A stretch of DNA of 64,000 bases from Opisthorchis felineus (taxonomy: Eukaryota; Platyhelminthes; Trematoda; Opisthorchiida; Opisthorchiidae): NCBI GenBank assembly GCA_004794785.1, contig SJOL01000719.1, forward strand, positions 821,427 through 885,426, written 5' to 3'. The notes beneath the pieces are model-generated. The model did no database searches and had not been told where the DNA came from. It saw only the letters and a list, made by a program, of their open reading frames with translations. The translations under genes were made by a program, and so were the position numbers. Positions 46,450 through 59,136 of this stretch are shown here, piece by piece. Each line of letters opens with the position of its first letter. Position 1 is the first letter of the stretch.

Positions 46450-49400
46450 TCTGAACTTTTATTGCTCAACCTTTCCACCAATTCGACCGGAGTGATCATA
46501 ATCACGTACACAAGGCAACAAGTGTCAATTAGTATCAACATTGATACAGTCAATAGACTTTGCGCTATTCTAAATAGTTACGTTTATATCTGAACCCGAA
46601 GCATGTTCTGAGGTTGGCAGAGCTAGATATGCGTGTTCCTGTTGCATTCTCCCTCAAATACTAAGCTAACCGACGGGATACTCACTGTGCTCAAATTATT
46701 GGGCTGTATTGGAGCCGAGTTCATTAGGAATACCCTGTCTGTTTTTAACATGAATTCCTCCGCTAACGGCCTCCTATCAGACTAACAAGTCGAGTGAACA
46801 GTACATATTTGAGAGCAGCAGGCTTAGTGGATGACCTAATTAAAGGTACGATGTGCTGCGGCTACTACAGGTTTTGAATGGACTCATCGTACCACTCAGC
46901 TAGGGACAAACAATTTGTTTTATTTGTTGGGCCATGTCAAGTTACCAACACTTGCTCTGCAGCTGCTCTCCTGTCCGCCCCCCCCCACCTTTCAGCCTGC
47001 CCATCTTGTTTTCCAGAGCGAATCGAATGGACTTCTTGAAAAATTGATGGTCACACATGGATGTAGGGGTGAAGCTCAACAAAATGACGGCCTACCGCCA
47101 ATAGCAACTAATGTTTCATTTTAAATTACACGGCAAAATCTAGCTAAACGTTGAAGGCCTGCACACTGTATTGTACAACCCAGTAGTACAACAGTATTCA
47201 GCTCCAAATGACATCGTGGATTACCCAATGCTTCCGACAGTGACTGACTTACTACAAAGCGCAGTGCAAAAGTGACAAAGTGGAATACCCGTTACGTATA
47301 TGAATGAAAGGAACTTCAATAAAAGATCTTTGTCGAGCTGCTGTGATGAACGTTCATCACTGAGAGGATGGTCAAAAATGTGTCAAAAATGGATCCGTTC
47401 ACAAGAATAAAACAGCTGCAGCCCCGAATGCTTTTTATGGGAAGAAATAGGCCTTAAATTCTTGTGTCTGTTGAAGAACTTTGGCAGACGCCCAACATCA
47501 TATTCCTCTGGGAGTCCCCAACATTATTGTACATCTTTGTGCGTGCCAGAGGGGAGCTGACACGCCCACATGCATGCGAAATTGGAGAGCACAAACGGAA
47601 AAGTCAAAGTGGTCACTGATGTTCAAAAATTGGACAAGATAGAAACTGACTAAAGAGGAAAAGTCTGCACATCATGTCCTTGAAAGCTCCACTTTATTGG
47701 TACAACTATTACAAAAGTCATTTATAGGGAAGAAGCGAAGCCGACCAACGAAAATACTCAGCAAAATACTCAAAAATAAGCAAGAAAGTCAACGCTGGAT
47801 GCACTGCATACTGAGGCGGAAGTCCGCATCAAAAAAACTGAACACAAAGCATGAACGGCAAATTTATCGCTCCTAACGCGATAAAGAACAAACATTACCC
47901 GCCATCAGGGCTGGGAGCTGTTATGGTCCAGGTACTCCTTTCTTCACATGAGAACTACTTCATACAGTCTACAAGTTGGAGCAGAGCAGAATATGATGAG
48001 CGTGTCACTTGCTTTGCGACTAGATGTTCCCAATCGTGTCACTGCTCTGCTCTCTGTGATTAAGTGGATTCAGTGAAATAAATCAAATCTTCAAACTAAT
48101 ATGATTACCTGCGACAAAAAAGGAGGGTGTGTACGAGAATCAAGAATACTGACCTCTTAATCTGCTCTGTTAGTTCATACAAGTAACAGAGTGATAGAAA
48201 GACGAACAACTATGGCACTGATGATGTCATCTTGATTGGTGAAGAACAAACCAACAAGCATAGCATAACCAAGTTCCGGTCTGGTACGATGCAACAACGG
48301 ACAACGACAGCAATTCGTATTGACAACCCACAAACAAGGAAGATAGGCAAAACTGCACAGAATCGGGATGAAACTACATCAATACTGCACTTCCATTACT
48401 TAGGTGCTTGGGGTACTTTGAACAGCCCACTACCTACTATTGTGATGGGATCAAGTCATTATCAGTCGGCTGGTCATCCATTCAAAATCTTAGAAATCGA
48501 TAACTTACTAAACTGGCTTGAAGGGGCCTAATTATGTGATGATCTAAACGTAAATGGACTTATTGTAAGTAGAGAAACTATGGTGAAAACGTCGTATTTA
48601 CGTCGTATTTATGGTAGCAGCATTCTGACAGAGTGAAGAATTGTGATCGCACATGGCAGGTTGATGGACTTAACCTCGAGTGTTACAAGGAAAGAGGTCT
48701 ATCATGAAGGCTGGCGCACATCTAGTGATAGGGTCTGTCGAGAAGAGTATGCAATCCAAAAATATTTACATTACAGTATCTAAGCTCCGTGACAAGATAT
48801 CACGGATATCCCCACGCTGCCTCTACTCACGCGCGGCTCTCAGGGACCATGTTGACAGAGAGTAACTTCATTCGGATGATCTCCCACCTCGAACCCGAAT
48901 AATGCAGAAAACTTATGGTTTTCAAGTATGCGCATTTGGGAGTTCCTGCTACCGACAATATCTGTTCTTTTTTAAATTCTGCTATGCCTGCACATATATG
49001 CCGTTATATTCATCTGTCAAGCTTCTGGTCTTCAAAACCAGGGAAGAAATCCCTTGAGACAGGGGAATTTCCCTATTCCTCGTTGCTATTGCATTTTCGA
49101 ACAAAGTAGCCCAACACAGGATATAGAGGCGCAGGTAAACACCGGCAAACATACCGAGTGGACAAATTGAAACTAATAAATGAGAACCAAAGCGTCCAGA
49201 ACTTTCTACAGAGGGGAAGGTTTCACATGAAGAATAGACTACGCCGTGTGATCTAGGAATTTGGCTCAAAACGTCACTTCGGAGATTAGTAAGCATTCCC
49301 AATAAAAACAATCGAATTTTCTTGATTGGACGTCCTTGTACTTTGTAATGAATTCTTTGATTTGCGAGCGAACATATCTGAGTGTACGACGTGTGAAACT

Positions 49401-51505
49401 TTGTCGGATAGTCATAAGAAAATGTCTAGGGTCATTCGTTTTCGTGTTGAGGCGAATGTTGGTAACTCTAGATGGATGAGGGTAGTTTGTTTGCGGGCTG
49501 AACTGAACAATCTCGGTGTAAGCTTTTCCCTACCAATCGAGGGAAGTTGCGCGGTAGACCCACCCACTGGGACAACTCATCAGGGATTGTTCGAGGGGAC
49601 ATTTGTTGTTGATGGGGTTTTTAGGGAACAACGTTTATTCATTAGTGACATATCCAATCTTTATGGTGGTGCATCATTATCCGGAAGCACAGCATTAGAA
49701 CTTTTACGGCAAAACTGAAGTCGGCAAAGTCGGTCCCAACGCGTTTCATTTTCCGGCCTACAGAATTTCTTATTGTCCACTATGTGTTCCAAACTCTGGA
49801 GCGTATGGTTATTTGATATTTTTGCTCTAACTTTCTTGGTCACGGGTTTAGCCTGAGGATCAGGAGTGTTTCAGCTAACTTATCAACGATATTTTCATTC
49901 CACTTCGTAACTGACGCAAGAACAATCATTTCAGTCTATTGACAGTCGATATTACGGATGCATCTTGCGGCAATCTTAGGTCCATGATGTCGCTTGACTG
50001 GCAGAGTGAAACAACCACACCTTCTGGGCTCAAAAGAATGGAATAAAAACGGTACAGAACCAGGAAACATCTAGGCTTCCCGAGCGATTGTCTAATCACT
50101 GAATACTTCACTATGATCGGAGTTTGATGGTCTGTAAATCGCGCCATATCATTTCTTCCACGCTAGGCATGCGGTTGGGTAAATCTCCTACAGTTTCCTG
50201 AGGGTATTGTCTTATCAAACGAAAATCTTTCGTAGGCTCTATACGTGCTTGTTGCATTTTAATAATTTCTAACAGATTATCATGGCGATTATTAACCCCC
50301 TTATCTGTTTATCACTGACGTTTGATCATACCTGTATCACTGATTTTCTTCCTCACACCTAGGCGGTTCATGTATCTTAGCATTCGAAATCCAGTCGACC
50401 AATCGTTGCACCCAGTTCATTTGCTACCCCAAAAAAGTACATCAGCTGGCCCCTGCTGAGCACGACTTCTTCATAAGCCTATCCTGGGGGTGTGTTCCTC
50501 ATAATAGTGTAGGAAAAATTACTTATGAATATGGATCTCATGAAACCATTCATAGCCAAATCACTCAGAAAAACAGACGGTTCGGCTAGACTAGATATTC
50601 AGGTGTCCATTTCTCCATGTATCTTAAGCTACTTTGTAGATTGCACTGCCCTGTTCGACAGACAAGCAGTTACACGGGAACTAGTTACAAGTTGTTTGCA
50701 ATTGCATTCCGATCATTCCCAATTTGTTGAAGAACATCCACATAATTCTGTTTCCGTCCAAACACCATTGTGAATGTTTCACAGCACTCATCAAAATATT
50801 AGTTACCATCGCATCTTACACAGTATTTCGGAGAAATCTTGGCGTTTCTTGGCCTCTAGTTCAGCTTTGCGTTTACCGTGCTCAAAGCAACACGTTGTTG
50901 ATCCTCAGCAGGCTTCATTTCGAGATTTTTGGTATCGATTTATACGGCCGTTACAACCGTGATGAGAACTGTGATCGAGAAGGGTGTTTGAAATGTGCTA
51001 ATCGGCACAGAATATCTTTTCAGACCATTGCTATTCACTTGTCATAGAATCAGCATGTGTAGAACCAAAGGGATCCAATGAACTTCTACTGAGGAAAAAT
51101 GTGGGTTATTTAGTCCTGCAGTTTATATCTTATAAGTAGAGAAAGGCCGGAAGAAGTCACACAAAGAAGAGCGAGTGCTTGATCACTCTGACGAAGGAAC
51201 GGTCACACTTAGGGAGGATCTTGCGGCAGGAACGGAAAGTGTTTCTGGACCCGCCAGCAAGGGTGCCTCCTAAGAAACTTCATGTGGTGCGGTATTTGGC
51301 ACCTGTGAAAACAGCCGTGCCTTAGGAAATCTTCTCCTTTTAAAGCAGAGGGAGCACTAGATAACAAACTTCCATACGGCTTAATCCCCTCACGAAACTT
51401 TGCACTTTCGTGCTTTTACGTATTGCTAATATGAGTTCGCTGATCAGCATTCTATCAACATCTTACTCGAGGCTTATTACAAGGAGCATACGGAGCACAC
51501 AGATC
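46450..51505. other. No confident feature
   Basis: The longest frame, 49326-49718 plus (130 codons), is unrecognised. Frames at 50525-51047 look slightly coding-like but are broken. No repeats of the main families were found. Confidence 0.35.
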
Positions 51506-51510
51506 GTTCA

Positions 51511-51693
51511 GCTGTAACACTCTTTCGGTGCCTAGCTGACATGCCACCCGAAGGAAGCATAAGGGTTGGGGTACTGCCAGGTTGCCTAAGCCTATACAGG
51601 GGAAGTCGAGAGGCAGAGGTCAAATTCAAACTACGAACCTTCCGGTCAGTAAATCTGCGCTCCAACCACTAAGCCATCTCGCCCCGGAGCAAA
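51511..51693 (-). repeat. tRNA-derived SINE, family A
   Basis: Minus-strand copy with GGGGCGAGATGGCTTAGTGG, TACTGACCGGAAGGTTCG, TAGGCTTAGGCAACCTGG and CACCGAAAGAGTGTTAC. The head is well kept but box B is mutated. Confidence 0.65.
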
Positions 51694-51699
51694 CAGAGT

Positions 51700-53800
51700 T
51701 GGATAAGCTTCTCGATAGAAAAATTTTGCGATAAAGAGTGTGGTCATTGAACCCAACTTGAGAGCGTGATACTTACCCCATCCATTTGCCTATCACGTCT
51801 ACGCTCTTATTGGTCTCTACCTGGTTAGCTCCGTCATGGCCTGCCTACCATTTACCCCGCTACAAAGACCGCCCCTTCCGTCACTAGCATGCTAGCATGT
51901 GTGTATGTTACCGCACCTAATTATCCACCCTATTTTCTGCTAGGCCTGTTGGCCCGTCCGGTCTTGACCTCCGTTCTATCAAACCGCCAATCAGAATCGT
52001 GAGACTGGTTGCGGAAGCGGAAAACGCACTCCACTCGCCGTCGTCTGGTGTCCTGGATCTTGACACTGCGTTATGCTGGTCGGTGACAGACCCGCGCAAC
52101 TGTTGATGCCACGAACGTGAACATTTAAAGTTTTTTTGTATAATTTTGCTTGTATGTGTGTAAATAGTATGCGGGATTTTCGATGCTGATGGCTGACTGA
52201 ATCCCTAAGACTAGATGGAGATGTAAACTATTCATGATGATTCAACTCTGAATAATTTCTTCCCAAAAATAGAATAGAACATCGATTTTCAGTCGGTAAA
52301 AGCTGGCAAACTACGATCTTGTGTACACAAACTCTTCAAAGCATTTTGCACAAATGAAGTGGTAGTCGAACAGTGGAGGGGCCACTGAACTACACAGTGG
52401 TAAGACATGCTGATTAAAGCCGCAGGGGAGGTCTAGAATCGTGACGTAATGTAGTCCGAGTGTGTGTGAACGTAAGACCACATCACTAGCTAACTAGATT
52501 TGAGGAGATGCCACTCCTAAGCCTTGTGTAACGTTGGAGTTGGAGTGGATTGAAGGTGACACTTAAAACCATATTCTCTCCACTAAGCGTGCAGTCGCGC
52601 GGCCGTTAGGCCTACGTTTGTAGAGGAAACTGGCCCACAGGCCAGTCACTGCAATCTCCGTATACGAGCTCGCTAATCGAGATGTTTTTGCATGGTATTA
52701 ACAAGTCGACCATGATGTAGTCGCCTACACATCCACGCACCCCGACAGGCCGCCAACTCAATATGCTCCCAAGCTGTCATCTCGGTTAGTGACGAGTAGT
52801 CATACTACCCAGCTCAGGGAACAGAGCAACGACCATCTATACAACCTAAGCTACCAATATTTCCGTTGATAAGAAGGGCCTATCAGTGCCTGCTGTAATT
52901 TCCCCCATGTCACTCGCGCCTGCATGGAGTGTACTTAGAGAACGCCTTTAAATCTGCTAATCTAGTGCACCTTGAACACTTTGAAATCCGATTAAGGGTG
53001 ACTATTTTTGAGACGTTCATAAAATCATATTTTTCCGGCTGCATAGAATGCACTGAAACCGACAGAATTATCAATCCGTAATTCGTTGGGGGCACCTAGC
53101 AAATACCATCCACCTCAGTGGATGTTTGATTCCCACCGTATACCCGACGTTGTTTGACAGAGCTTGCCATTCCACTGTTAGATTGATAGAAAACGTTCCC
53201 AGGGGAAATGTAACCCGAAGTAATGTCTTGTTTGAATTTCGAAGCTTATCACAACTCACTTATCACTCACCAGAGTCATGTTGTTATCACGTATATACTA
53301 GCGCTCATCAGAAATTCGACCTGCTTTAACTCTGAACTCACTTTTCACGAGTTGCCTTCTAGTTAAACCCACTTCACTGCAGAACACATTCAAGTCTTTA
53401 CATTGGTTGTGAATTTTTCATTTTACCGAGTGGGAAATTATGTAATCATTCTGTTGCCCTCTGAAAATCCACATTAGGCCTTTTTTGTACTTTACCTTGC
53501 CGGATTAACTAAGGATCGCCTGAGATTGTACAGTGATTTTTAAGTCCGCATTTTCGGACTGATTTAAGCTAAGTACAACTCCGGGTCATGACAAGACAAA
53601 TGGATGCATATCAGCAGCGCTCAAGTTTATTGTATAATTAATATTTTGACTGGTGATGGTTCGAACACGTGATCGTTGCATATTCTGCGTAACAGAATGC
53701 ACCAATCCCACATTGCTGCGACCGTTGCTATGGGGACGACCGACAACTACATATCTATACACTAAATCCCACCCTAAACGCACTATTCGATTTGAGTAAC
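51700..53800. other. No supportable feature
   Basis: A weak tRNA-like stretch near 52385-52440 (CAGTGGTAAGACATGC) is too poor to call. Confidence 0.4.
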
Positions 53801-53804
53801 GCGC

Positions 53805-53872
53805 TGGTTCAGATTGCCGAAGGTACTAAACCGTCGTTCTGACGACCTGGGTTCAAGTTCTCCAATGATGTA
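53805..53872 (+). repeat. tRNA-like sequence
   Basis: TTCTGACGACCTGGGTTCAAG holds an anticodon-stem-like segment and box B. The A box is poor. It may be another SINE head. Confidence 0.3.
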
Positions 53873-54206
53873 TTCAAACAAGCCTTGTCCTAATAGCCAA
53901 CAAATATGTGAAACAAGACGCCAAGGTTTGATGCACTATAAGATTGAGTTTGTTTCCACGGGGCACTGGATCCTGAAGCTACAACGAACTACGCTACTTT
54001 GGCGAAATAGACTCATCTGCAAATAAATTTGGTTTTGCGAGAGGCTCACCTGGAACCCAGCTGAATCTCTCGTTTGTGATGCTTCCAGGCAACTGAATGT
54101 GCTGCACCAGGCCACCTCATTTTCCAGTTGCTACGATATTCGAGATATCGCGATACACGTATATTCGTAATGCACTACTCATAAGGTTGCTGAAAGTTCT
54201 TCGACA

Positions 54207-54249
54207 GCCCACGACCGGTTTCGCCGTTCTTGGGGCTCATCAGGTAGGC
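54207..54249 (-). ncRNA. Hammerhead ribozyme (type I, minimal)
   Basis: On the minus strand: GCCTAC, CTGATGA, stem II with one mismatch (GCCCC against CGGC), GAAAC, palindromic ACCGGT, GTC, then GTGGGC. Stem I pairs at all six positions. It faces the plus-strand copy at 54347-54389 only about 100 bp away. Confidence 0.78.
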
Positions 54250-54346
54250 GCAGTCCCCATCATCATCTGCAGATGAGTGTATTTCGCCAATTTCGTGCAA
54301 TTTGGTTGCAAGTAGAACATAAGGTTGACGGAAACTCGGGGACTGC

Positions 54347-54389
54347 GCCTAACTGATGAGCCCCAAAAAGGGTGAAACCGGTAGTGGGC
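54347..54389 (+). ncRNA. Hammerhead ribozyme (type I, minimal)
   Basis: CTGATGA (54353-54359), stem II GCCC/GGGT closed by a G-U pair, GAAAC, ACCGGT and a GTA cleavage triplet (54381-54383). Stem I keeps five of six pairs. It forms an inverted pair with the copy at 54207-54249. Confidence 0.75.
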
Positions 54390-54419
54390 TGTCGAAGAAT
54401 TTTCAACTACGCTACTTCT

Positions 54420-55350
54420 TGCAATAATTAGGATCCACCAACATGAGCGCTAGTCAAAGCAATAAAGTAGTATCCAAAATACATACATATATATATAGAG
54501 AGAGATGCGGAAATTCATGATCCACTACAATAGTGAGTTTTATTACAACATTGAAGTGTAAGGAACGATTGAGGTACAATGGCTGTAGGGCAAATCATGC
54601 TCAATACTTGGAGATATTAAACACAACGTGCAAAGAGGAATCAATCGTCTAAATGGATGTGCGTGGAGCATTCATATGAGGTTAGCATATAATTATGTAG
54701 AATATGTATCATTGATTAGAAGAACTGAAGAATGTCCTTGTACGAGGGACGCATCGAGGTTGGTGTAGCTCCGACCGCATGACTGAGAGGAAATAGATTA
54801 CTCATCTCTTGTGCAACTGCTTCATCAAATGACCAATAACTCTTGACATTCTGGATTCTCCCTCCGCCTCTCTCTACAACTCCCTAACCACCTGCAAATT
54901 CGATTGGCTTCCGGTAAAAATCGATACACTGCAAACGTGTACGTGTGCACGCTTAGAGCACAGGTGGACAATATTCGATTGTCAGTAATATCTAATTCCC
55001 AACAAGAGTGAAAAAATAACTAAAGAATGGAAGTCTGGACAGGATATCCGTTACAACACATTTCGCGCACCGCAGTAAGCTTGCGGAATTTCACCGTTTG
55101 CAGTCCAATGAGGCAAAAAGTAGAGAAACAGGAGGGCTGTGGGTGAAATTAAGGATAGGTCAACTTCGTACTCTGTTTTGCCGGTGCATACAGGTTGAAG
55201 AAAAGAGTTGGCAGACGGGTTGAGTCATCTGGGGTTTTCAGAGGAAGCAGGTTGAAATCCCTTCGTCAGAATCACAGCAATATGCTGTTGTCTGTCACTC
55301 GTTTTGACAACCATTCCTTGATCTCATCTCGATGCTGTTGTATCCAATTT
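54420..55350. other. No supportable feature
   Basis: Contains a short ACATATATATATAGAGAGAG run near 54484 and a minus-strand AATAAA near 54540, far downstream of the membrane-protein exon pair. Confidence 0.4.
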
Positions 55351-55353
55351 AGA

Positions 55354-55704
55354 TTAGATTCGGATCGTTTGAAAATGTCCCTGAAATGTCTCTGGAACAA
55401 CAACTTTGTATTTTTGGTTGAAGCTGTCTTGCCCATTCCAACAATCTACAAGCAGAAAAATAAACGGATACCCTTGGGATAACATCAACTTACATGAGAA
55501 TGGAAACGACAGGTTGTAAGCGATACAGTACAGCGACCTAAGGCAAGTAGTGATATCAGCGGCTAAAATCATGAGCCAAACCACAGAAGTGCTCATCTGG
55601 ATGCAGTGAATCACGGTTTGAATCATCAGTAATTGCACAAAGTAAAGCCACATAACTATAATGGTATAACTATTCACCACTGGCTTAAGTGTGATCACCA
55701 ACTT
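55354..55704 (-). CDS. Multi-pass membrane protein exon pair with 48-bp intron, GPCR-like
   Basis: Exon A (about 55704-55494) ends at a GTAAGT donor in phase 1; exon B (55445-55354) starts after TTTTTCTGCTTGTAG and ends in TAA. The joined product has two hydrophobic segments, IIVMWLYFVQLLMIQTVI and VVWLMILAADITTCLRSLY, then a polar tail QDSFNQKYKVVVPETFQGHF. The layout resembles helices 6 and 7 plus the cytoplasmic tail of a rhodopsin-type receptor, but the helix 6 CWxP and helix 7 NPxxY signatures are not intact, so it is a diverged receptor, a pseudogene, or something else. A SINE (55712-55860) sits immediately upstream and may have interrupted the gene. The 48-bp intron is typical of flatworms. 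Residue identity is weak; the splice structure is the stronger evidence. Confidence 0.35.
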   Translation of the reverse strand, partial: KLVITLKPVVNSYTIIVMWLYFVQLLMIQTVIHCIQMSTSVVWLMILAADITTCLRSLYCIAYNLSFPFSCKLMLSQGYPFIFLLVDCWNGQDSFNQKYKVVVPETFQGHFQTIRI

Positions 55705-55711
55705 ATCCGTG

Positions 55712-55860
55712 ATTAGCTATGGATAGCAAAACTGCCAGATTTCCGGTTCGAGTCCCATCCTGGCTTTTCGAGTGCGGTTGTCTAGGTTTAGGCAAGCTGG
55801 CAGTATCTCCTCCAGGTTCCTTTCGAGTCGTGCAGCAGTTATGCACCGAACTGCTGCTTA
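55712..55860 (+). repeat. tRNA-derived SINE, family A, diverged
   Basis: Plus-strand copy with TTAGCTATGG, box B GGTTCGAGTCCC, GTCTAGGTTTAGGCAAGCTGG and CACCGAACTG. It directly abuts the candidate membrane-protein exon at 55704. Confidence 0.55.
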
Positions 55861-56905
55861 CTTAATCTTTTCATCATTGAAGACATGAATGGTGTCCCCG
55901 ACGAAACTTTTCGAAGCATAGAACTTCTTTAAAGAGCAAGTTATTGTGTCATCATTGTGGAAGACTGCATAATTTGCTCGGTCAAACACGGAGGAAGAAC
56001 AAGTGCCTCAGGATTCGCGGGACCTCGAAAAACTTCTACGCGTAGAAGCTACTATAGGGGTAAGTAGGTAAACGCCAGCAAACCCATTGGAACAACAGAC
56101 ATACAATTATTCATCCCAACCTGGTCCAGAGCACATAAGTAGTATATACACTGTCGTATGTGAAGTTTTTTCAAACAGAACATTTTAAGTGTAGCGCACA
56201 CTGAGCATGGTAATCATAGGTAGTGCGAAAACTTTTACGCCACAATGCAGAATTCATTTGCACCAACCTAAGTGAGTCAGGCTGAGCAGTAATCAAACAA
56301 CAAGGAACAGATTTGATACCGTACTAAGGAAAACAGCCAGCTTACGTGCACCGCTTCTAAAAACTGGTAATAGACTTCGATCTATAAATTCGCAATAAAG
56401 GTTAGTTACGATTCGTCTATCTTTGATAAATGAAAAAGGCAGCGTGAGACATAGGTGGCATGAATAAACAACAGAAGCACCTCAAGGTGTAGAAAAGTAA
56501 CAGATGGTATCTACATATCTGCCTGGCGCGCAACGCGTTACTTGTCCTTATACGTGCTTATACTGACAGGGCTTCAACGCTTCAGATGAAAAAGGCATTT
56601 GAGTTGTATATCTTAGTAAGCACACCCACAAATTGGGTGTCACGCATGAAGAGTTCGGCAGTTTAAAACAAGAACCAATGACATACCAGCAGATCACCAG
56701 TATAGATTTGATTGACTAAAGACTTTCCATCCGTTCTGCCTCATTTGACCCGCTAAAAGCTAGTTCAAATAAGCACGTGAATCAAACAAACTAGGTGAGT
56801 TCCAGTGGTAGCCCGGCTGCGTCTTGGTCCACATAAAAGAACCACTAACCCTCACAGTTCTCTATTATCACGCTGTGGGAAATTAAAGCTCGTCCTCATG
56901 TTCAG

Positions 56906-57459
56906 CTTTCGTGGGGGATTTCTTCCCGTGTTATCCGTGTTACCGGCTTTTCTGGTCTATCGACGAGACACTAGGAAGCAGGTAATTGACCCCCAAAATA
57001 ATTCTCACCAACCACCTGGCCACCGAAAGTGTAACAGGCTAAATTTGAGTCCCATTAAACGTTGAGTTACAGGTAGACTAGTGTTATCTTGCTCCACAAT
57101 TGCATGTTTTCATAAACATCAAAGGGTCTTGATTCTTACTATTGTTAAAGGAGACGTTTTGGGCAGTACTTCTTACATATAGTGTTACAGATGAGCTTTA
57201 GAATAATGTGGAGCGGCAGTGTTCTCAAGGTTGTGAAATGCTATGCCATTTCTCCTTCATAGACTTCGACCCTAGGTCATTTGGTCACATTGTATCGTTA
57301 CACACAATTTTACTAAGGGTTGTTTTTTTCAGATCTAAACAACAGGTTTTCGGCAAAGTCAGCCTTGTTCTCACAAGCGAAGATTTCTCAAAGCCGAATG
57401 AGGTCCCGTCAGAAACAAAGGCCTGTACAAACTCATTACATAGTGAACACATATTGTAA
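56906..57459 (+). CDS. Candidate two-exon 3' end of an unknown plus-strand gene
   Basis: Exon 56906-56981 starts after CTCATGTTCAG and encodes FVGDFFPCYPCYRLFW then SIDETLGS before a CAG|GTAATT donor. Exon 57333-57459 starts after TGTTTTTTTCAG and encodes SKQQVFGKVSLVLTSEDF and a polar tail to TAA. The two join in phase 2 without a stop. I recognise no family. Neither exon overlaps a repeat I can see. Chance open frames of this size are possible, so this is tentative. Confidence 0.3.
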
Positions 57460-58569
57460 ATTTATTGAATAGGCTACCAGAAGCTGGGAATTCAACTTAG
57501 ACAATCCATACAAACTTATAGCACAACGACTTACTTCTTGTGGGGAAGGGATACTGTGTATCATGTTGATCCGTTTTGAAAAGATCCGCAATAGATTCAG
57601 TACTGCCGTGCTGTGTGGAAGTGGGTATAAAATGGTGATTAATCGAGTCTACTGTTCATTCGATCTCACGCAAATTCGCCTATCAAAAGTCACCATCTAG
57701 TGCGGTTGGTGGTCATGTCTCAGTGCTGTCATGATCCTGTAAACTACATTGGCTGGGACTTTGTTCCTCAGGAACGGTTAACGGAGGGCAGCCAGACAAA
57801 CATCAGCGGGTCAATGAATTGTGACCAGTTGTATTGTGAAATGGTCTAGAGGTACCGAAGATTTAAGATTTACACCAGTTGGTAACCCCAAGCCAAGGAA
57901 TCTGAAGACATGTCAACTTAACCGGGGAACACTGACATTTGAACTCGACAGTCCGGCCCCCGTAGTAAAAGCACTGAAATGCTACCCGCTTACTCGATAG
58001 TTGCAACTAAACGAAATACCTGGATTATCAGTCCTGATATTGCACTGAAGCAACACATCGGTACCACGGTTGTACCGTAGCGAGTTGTTGTACGGTGTTT
58101 ACTACTACAGATGAGCCAGACAGGTCTCACCTAACGCCTGCATAGATGCGGTGGTCTGATCAGATCATGAGTACCGACGAGCTTATATTGGCCATGATAA
58201 AAGGGGCTCAGTTCACCTTGATGCCCATCAGCGAATAAAGGATAACTGCATTCAAAAACAGCCGGTCTACGGTCATTAGAAGAATCGTGCTCCAAATCAA
58301 GACTGGCAGATCTTTCATGATTGCTAGAGCGTTCAAGCAGGTTTGATAAAAGAGCTGTTTACACTTAATACAAACTCAAATCTTCAAACAGAATATTCAT
58401 CTTAAGTTGTTATGCAGCTAACATAGATGCGATAGATTTGTCCACCCCGTCACAGGGATTTCAAAGCATTCGCTAATTCGTGTAGAGATAGAAGCTGAAG
58501 GAGTTCTTTACGAAATTACCCGCAAAAAGAGTTTTAAAAGGGCACCACTAATAAACACCAGCTGAGAAT

Positions 58570-58575
58570 TTTATT
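58570..58575 (-). terminator. Poly(A) signal AATAAA
   Basis: TTTATT on the plus strand gives AATAAA on the minus strand, about 105 bp after the candidate aminopeptidase stop codon. Confidence 0.35.
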
Positions 58576-58678
58576 CATCGGTGGATTAAATAGGTCACTG
58601 CACGCTAAATGAAGCAGCCAATAAGGAATGATTTCATTGGCTAAATGCATCCAGTTATGAAAAATAAAAATTCTGACT

Positions 58679-58714
58679 TACTTTTTGACCACTTTTTTGT
58701 CGTCTTTATCCAAC
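58679..58714 (-). CDS. Possible terminal exon of the M1 aminopeptidase
   Basis: A strong acceptor (TTCTTTCTTTTTTGGCAG) precedes a 36-bp open stretch that fits phase 2 and ends LDKDDKKVVKK-stop. An AATAAA lies about 105 bp further on the same strand (58575-58570). Family members normally have about 50-60 more residues before the end, so an intervening exon may be missing from my reading. Another acceptor near 59487 would give a different short tail. Confidence 0.3.
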
Positions 58715-59136
58715 CTGCCAAAAAAGAAAGAACTCAGAGGTTGAGCAAATTTCCTATTCAGACTGCTGTAGCTTAGAGTACTGAGAAGCAGGTCCCATGC
58801 CCAGAAAGAACACACTCAGGATCTAAGGTAACTCTTGAGTTCGATGCAGCAGAGGGACTTTCGGGTTAGTATACAAGGCTGATTAAGATTGTAGAGTTCC
58901 CTAGTGTTTCTGCCGTTTTCCCTGAGCAGTAATGGCCATATTTCCGCTGCCTTCTCTTAACTTGCTTTGATTCTATTAGGTCGAGGGGGGGGTATCACCA
59001 AACACGAAACGGACGGGCAGTACTGTCTATCTGTTTTTTCTAGCTTGGCGTAAATATCTACGGTAAACTTGACATTCACAGTGCACCATTCATAGGATTG
59101 CTCGTTCCTATATTGAGCTTACTAACAGAACCGGTC

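Larger units (their letters stand above)
53998..54418. repeat. Inverted pair of hammerhead repeat units
   Basis: A minus-strand unit (54258-53998, body plus ribozyme) abuts a plus-strand half unit (54262-54418). The junction is a short palindrome, CATCTGCAGATG. Together the arms could form a long hairpin. Confidence 0.7.

Noticed and set aside
49326..49718. 130-codon plus-strand frame
   Set aside because: Longest frame of its region but no recognised motif, acceptor or donor. Possible by chance at this base composition.
52380..52445. tRNA-like stretch
   Set aside because: Only a box-A-like segment is convincing; box B is absent.
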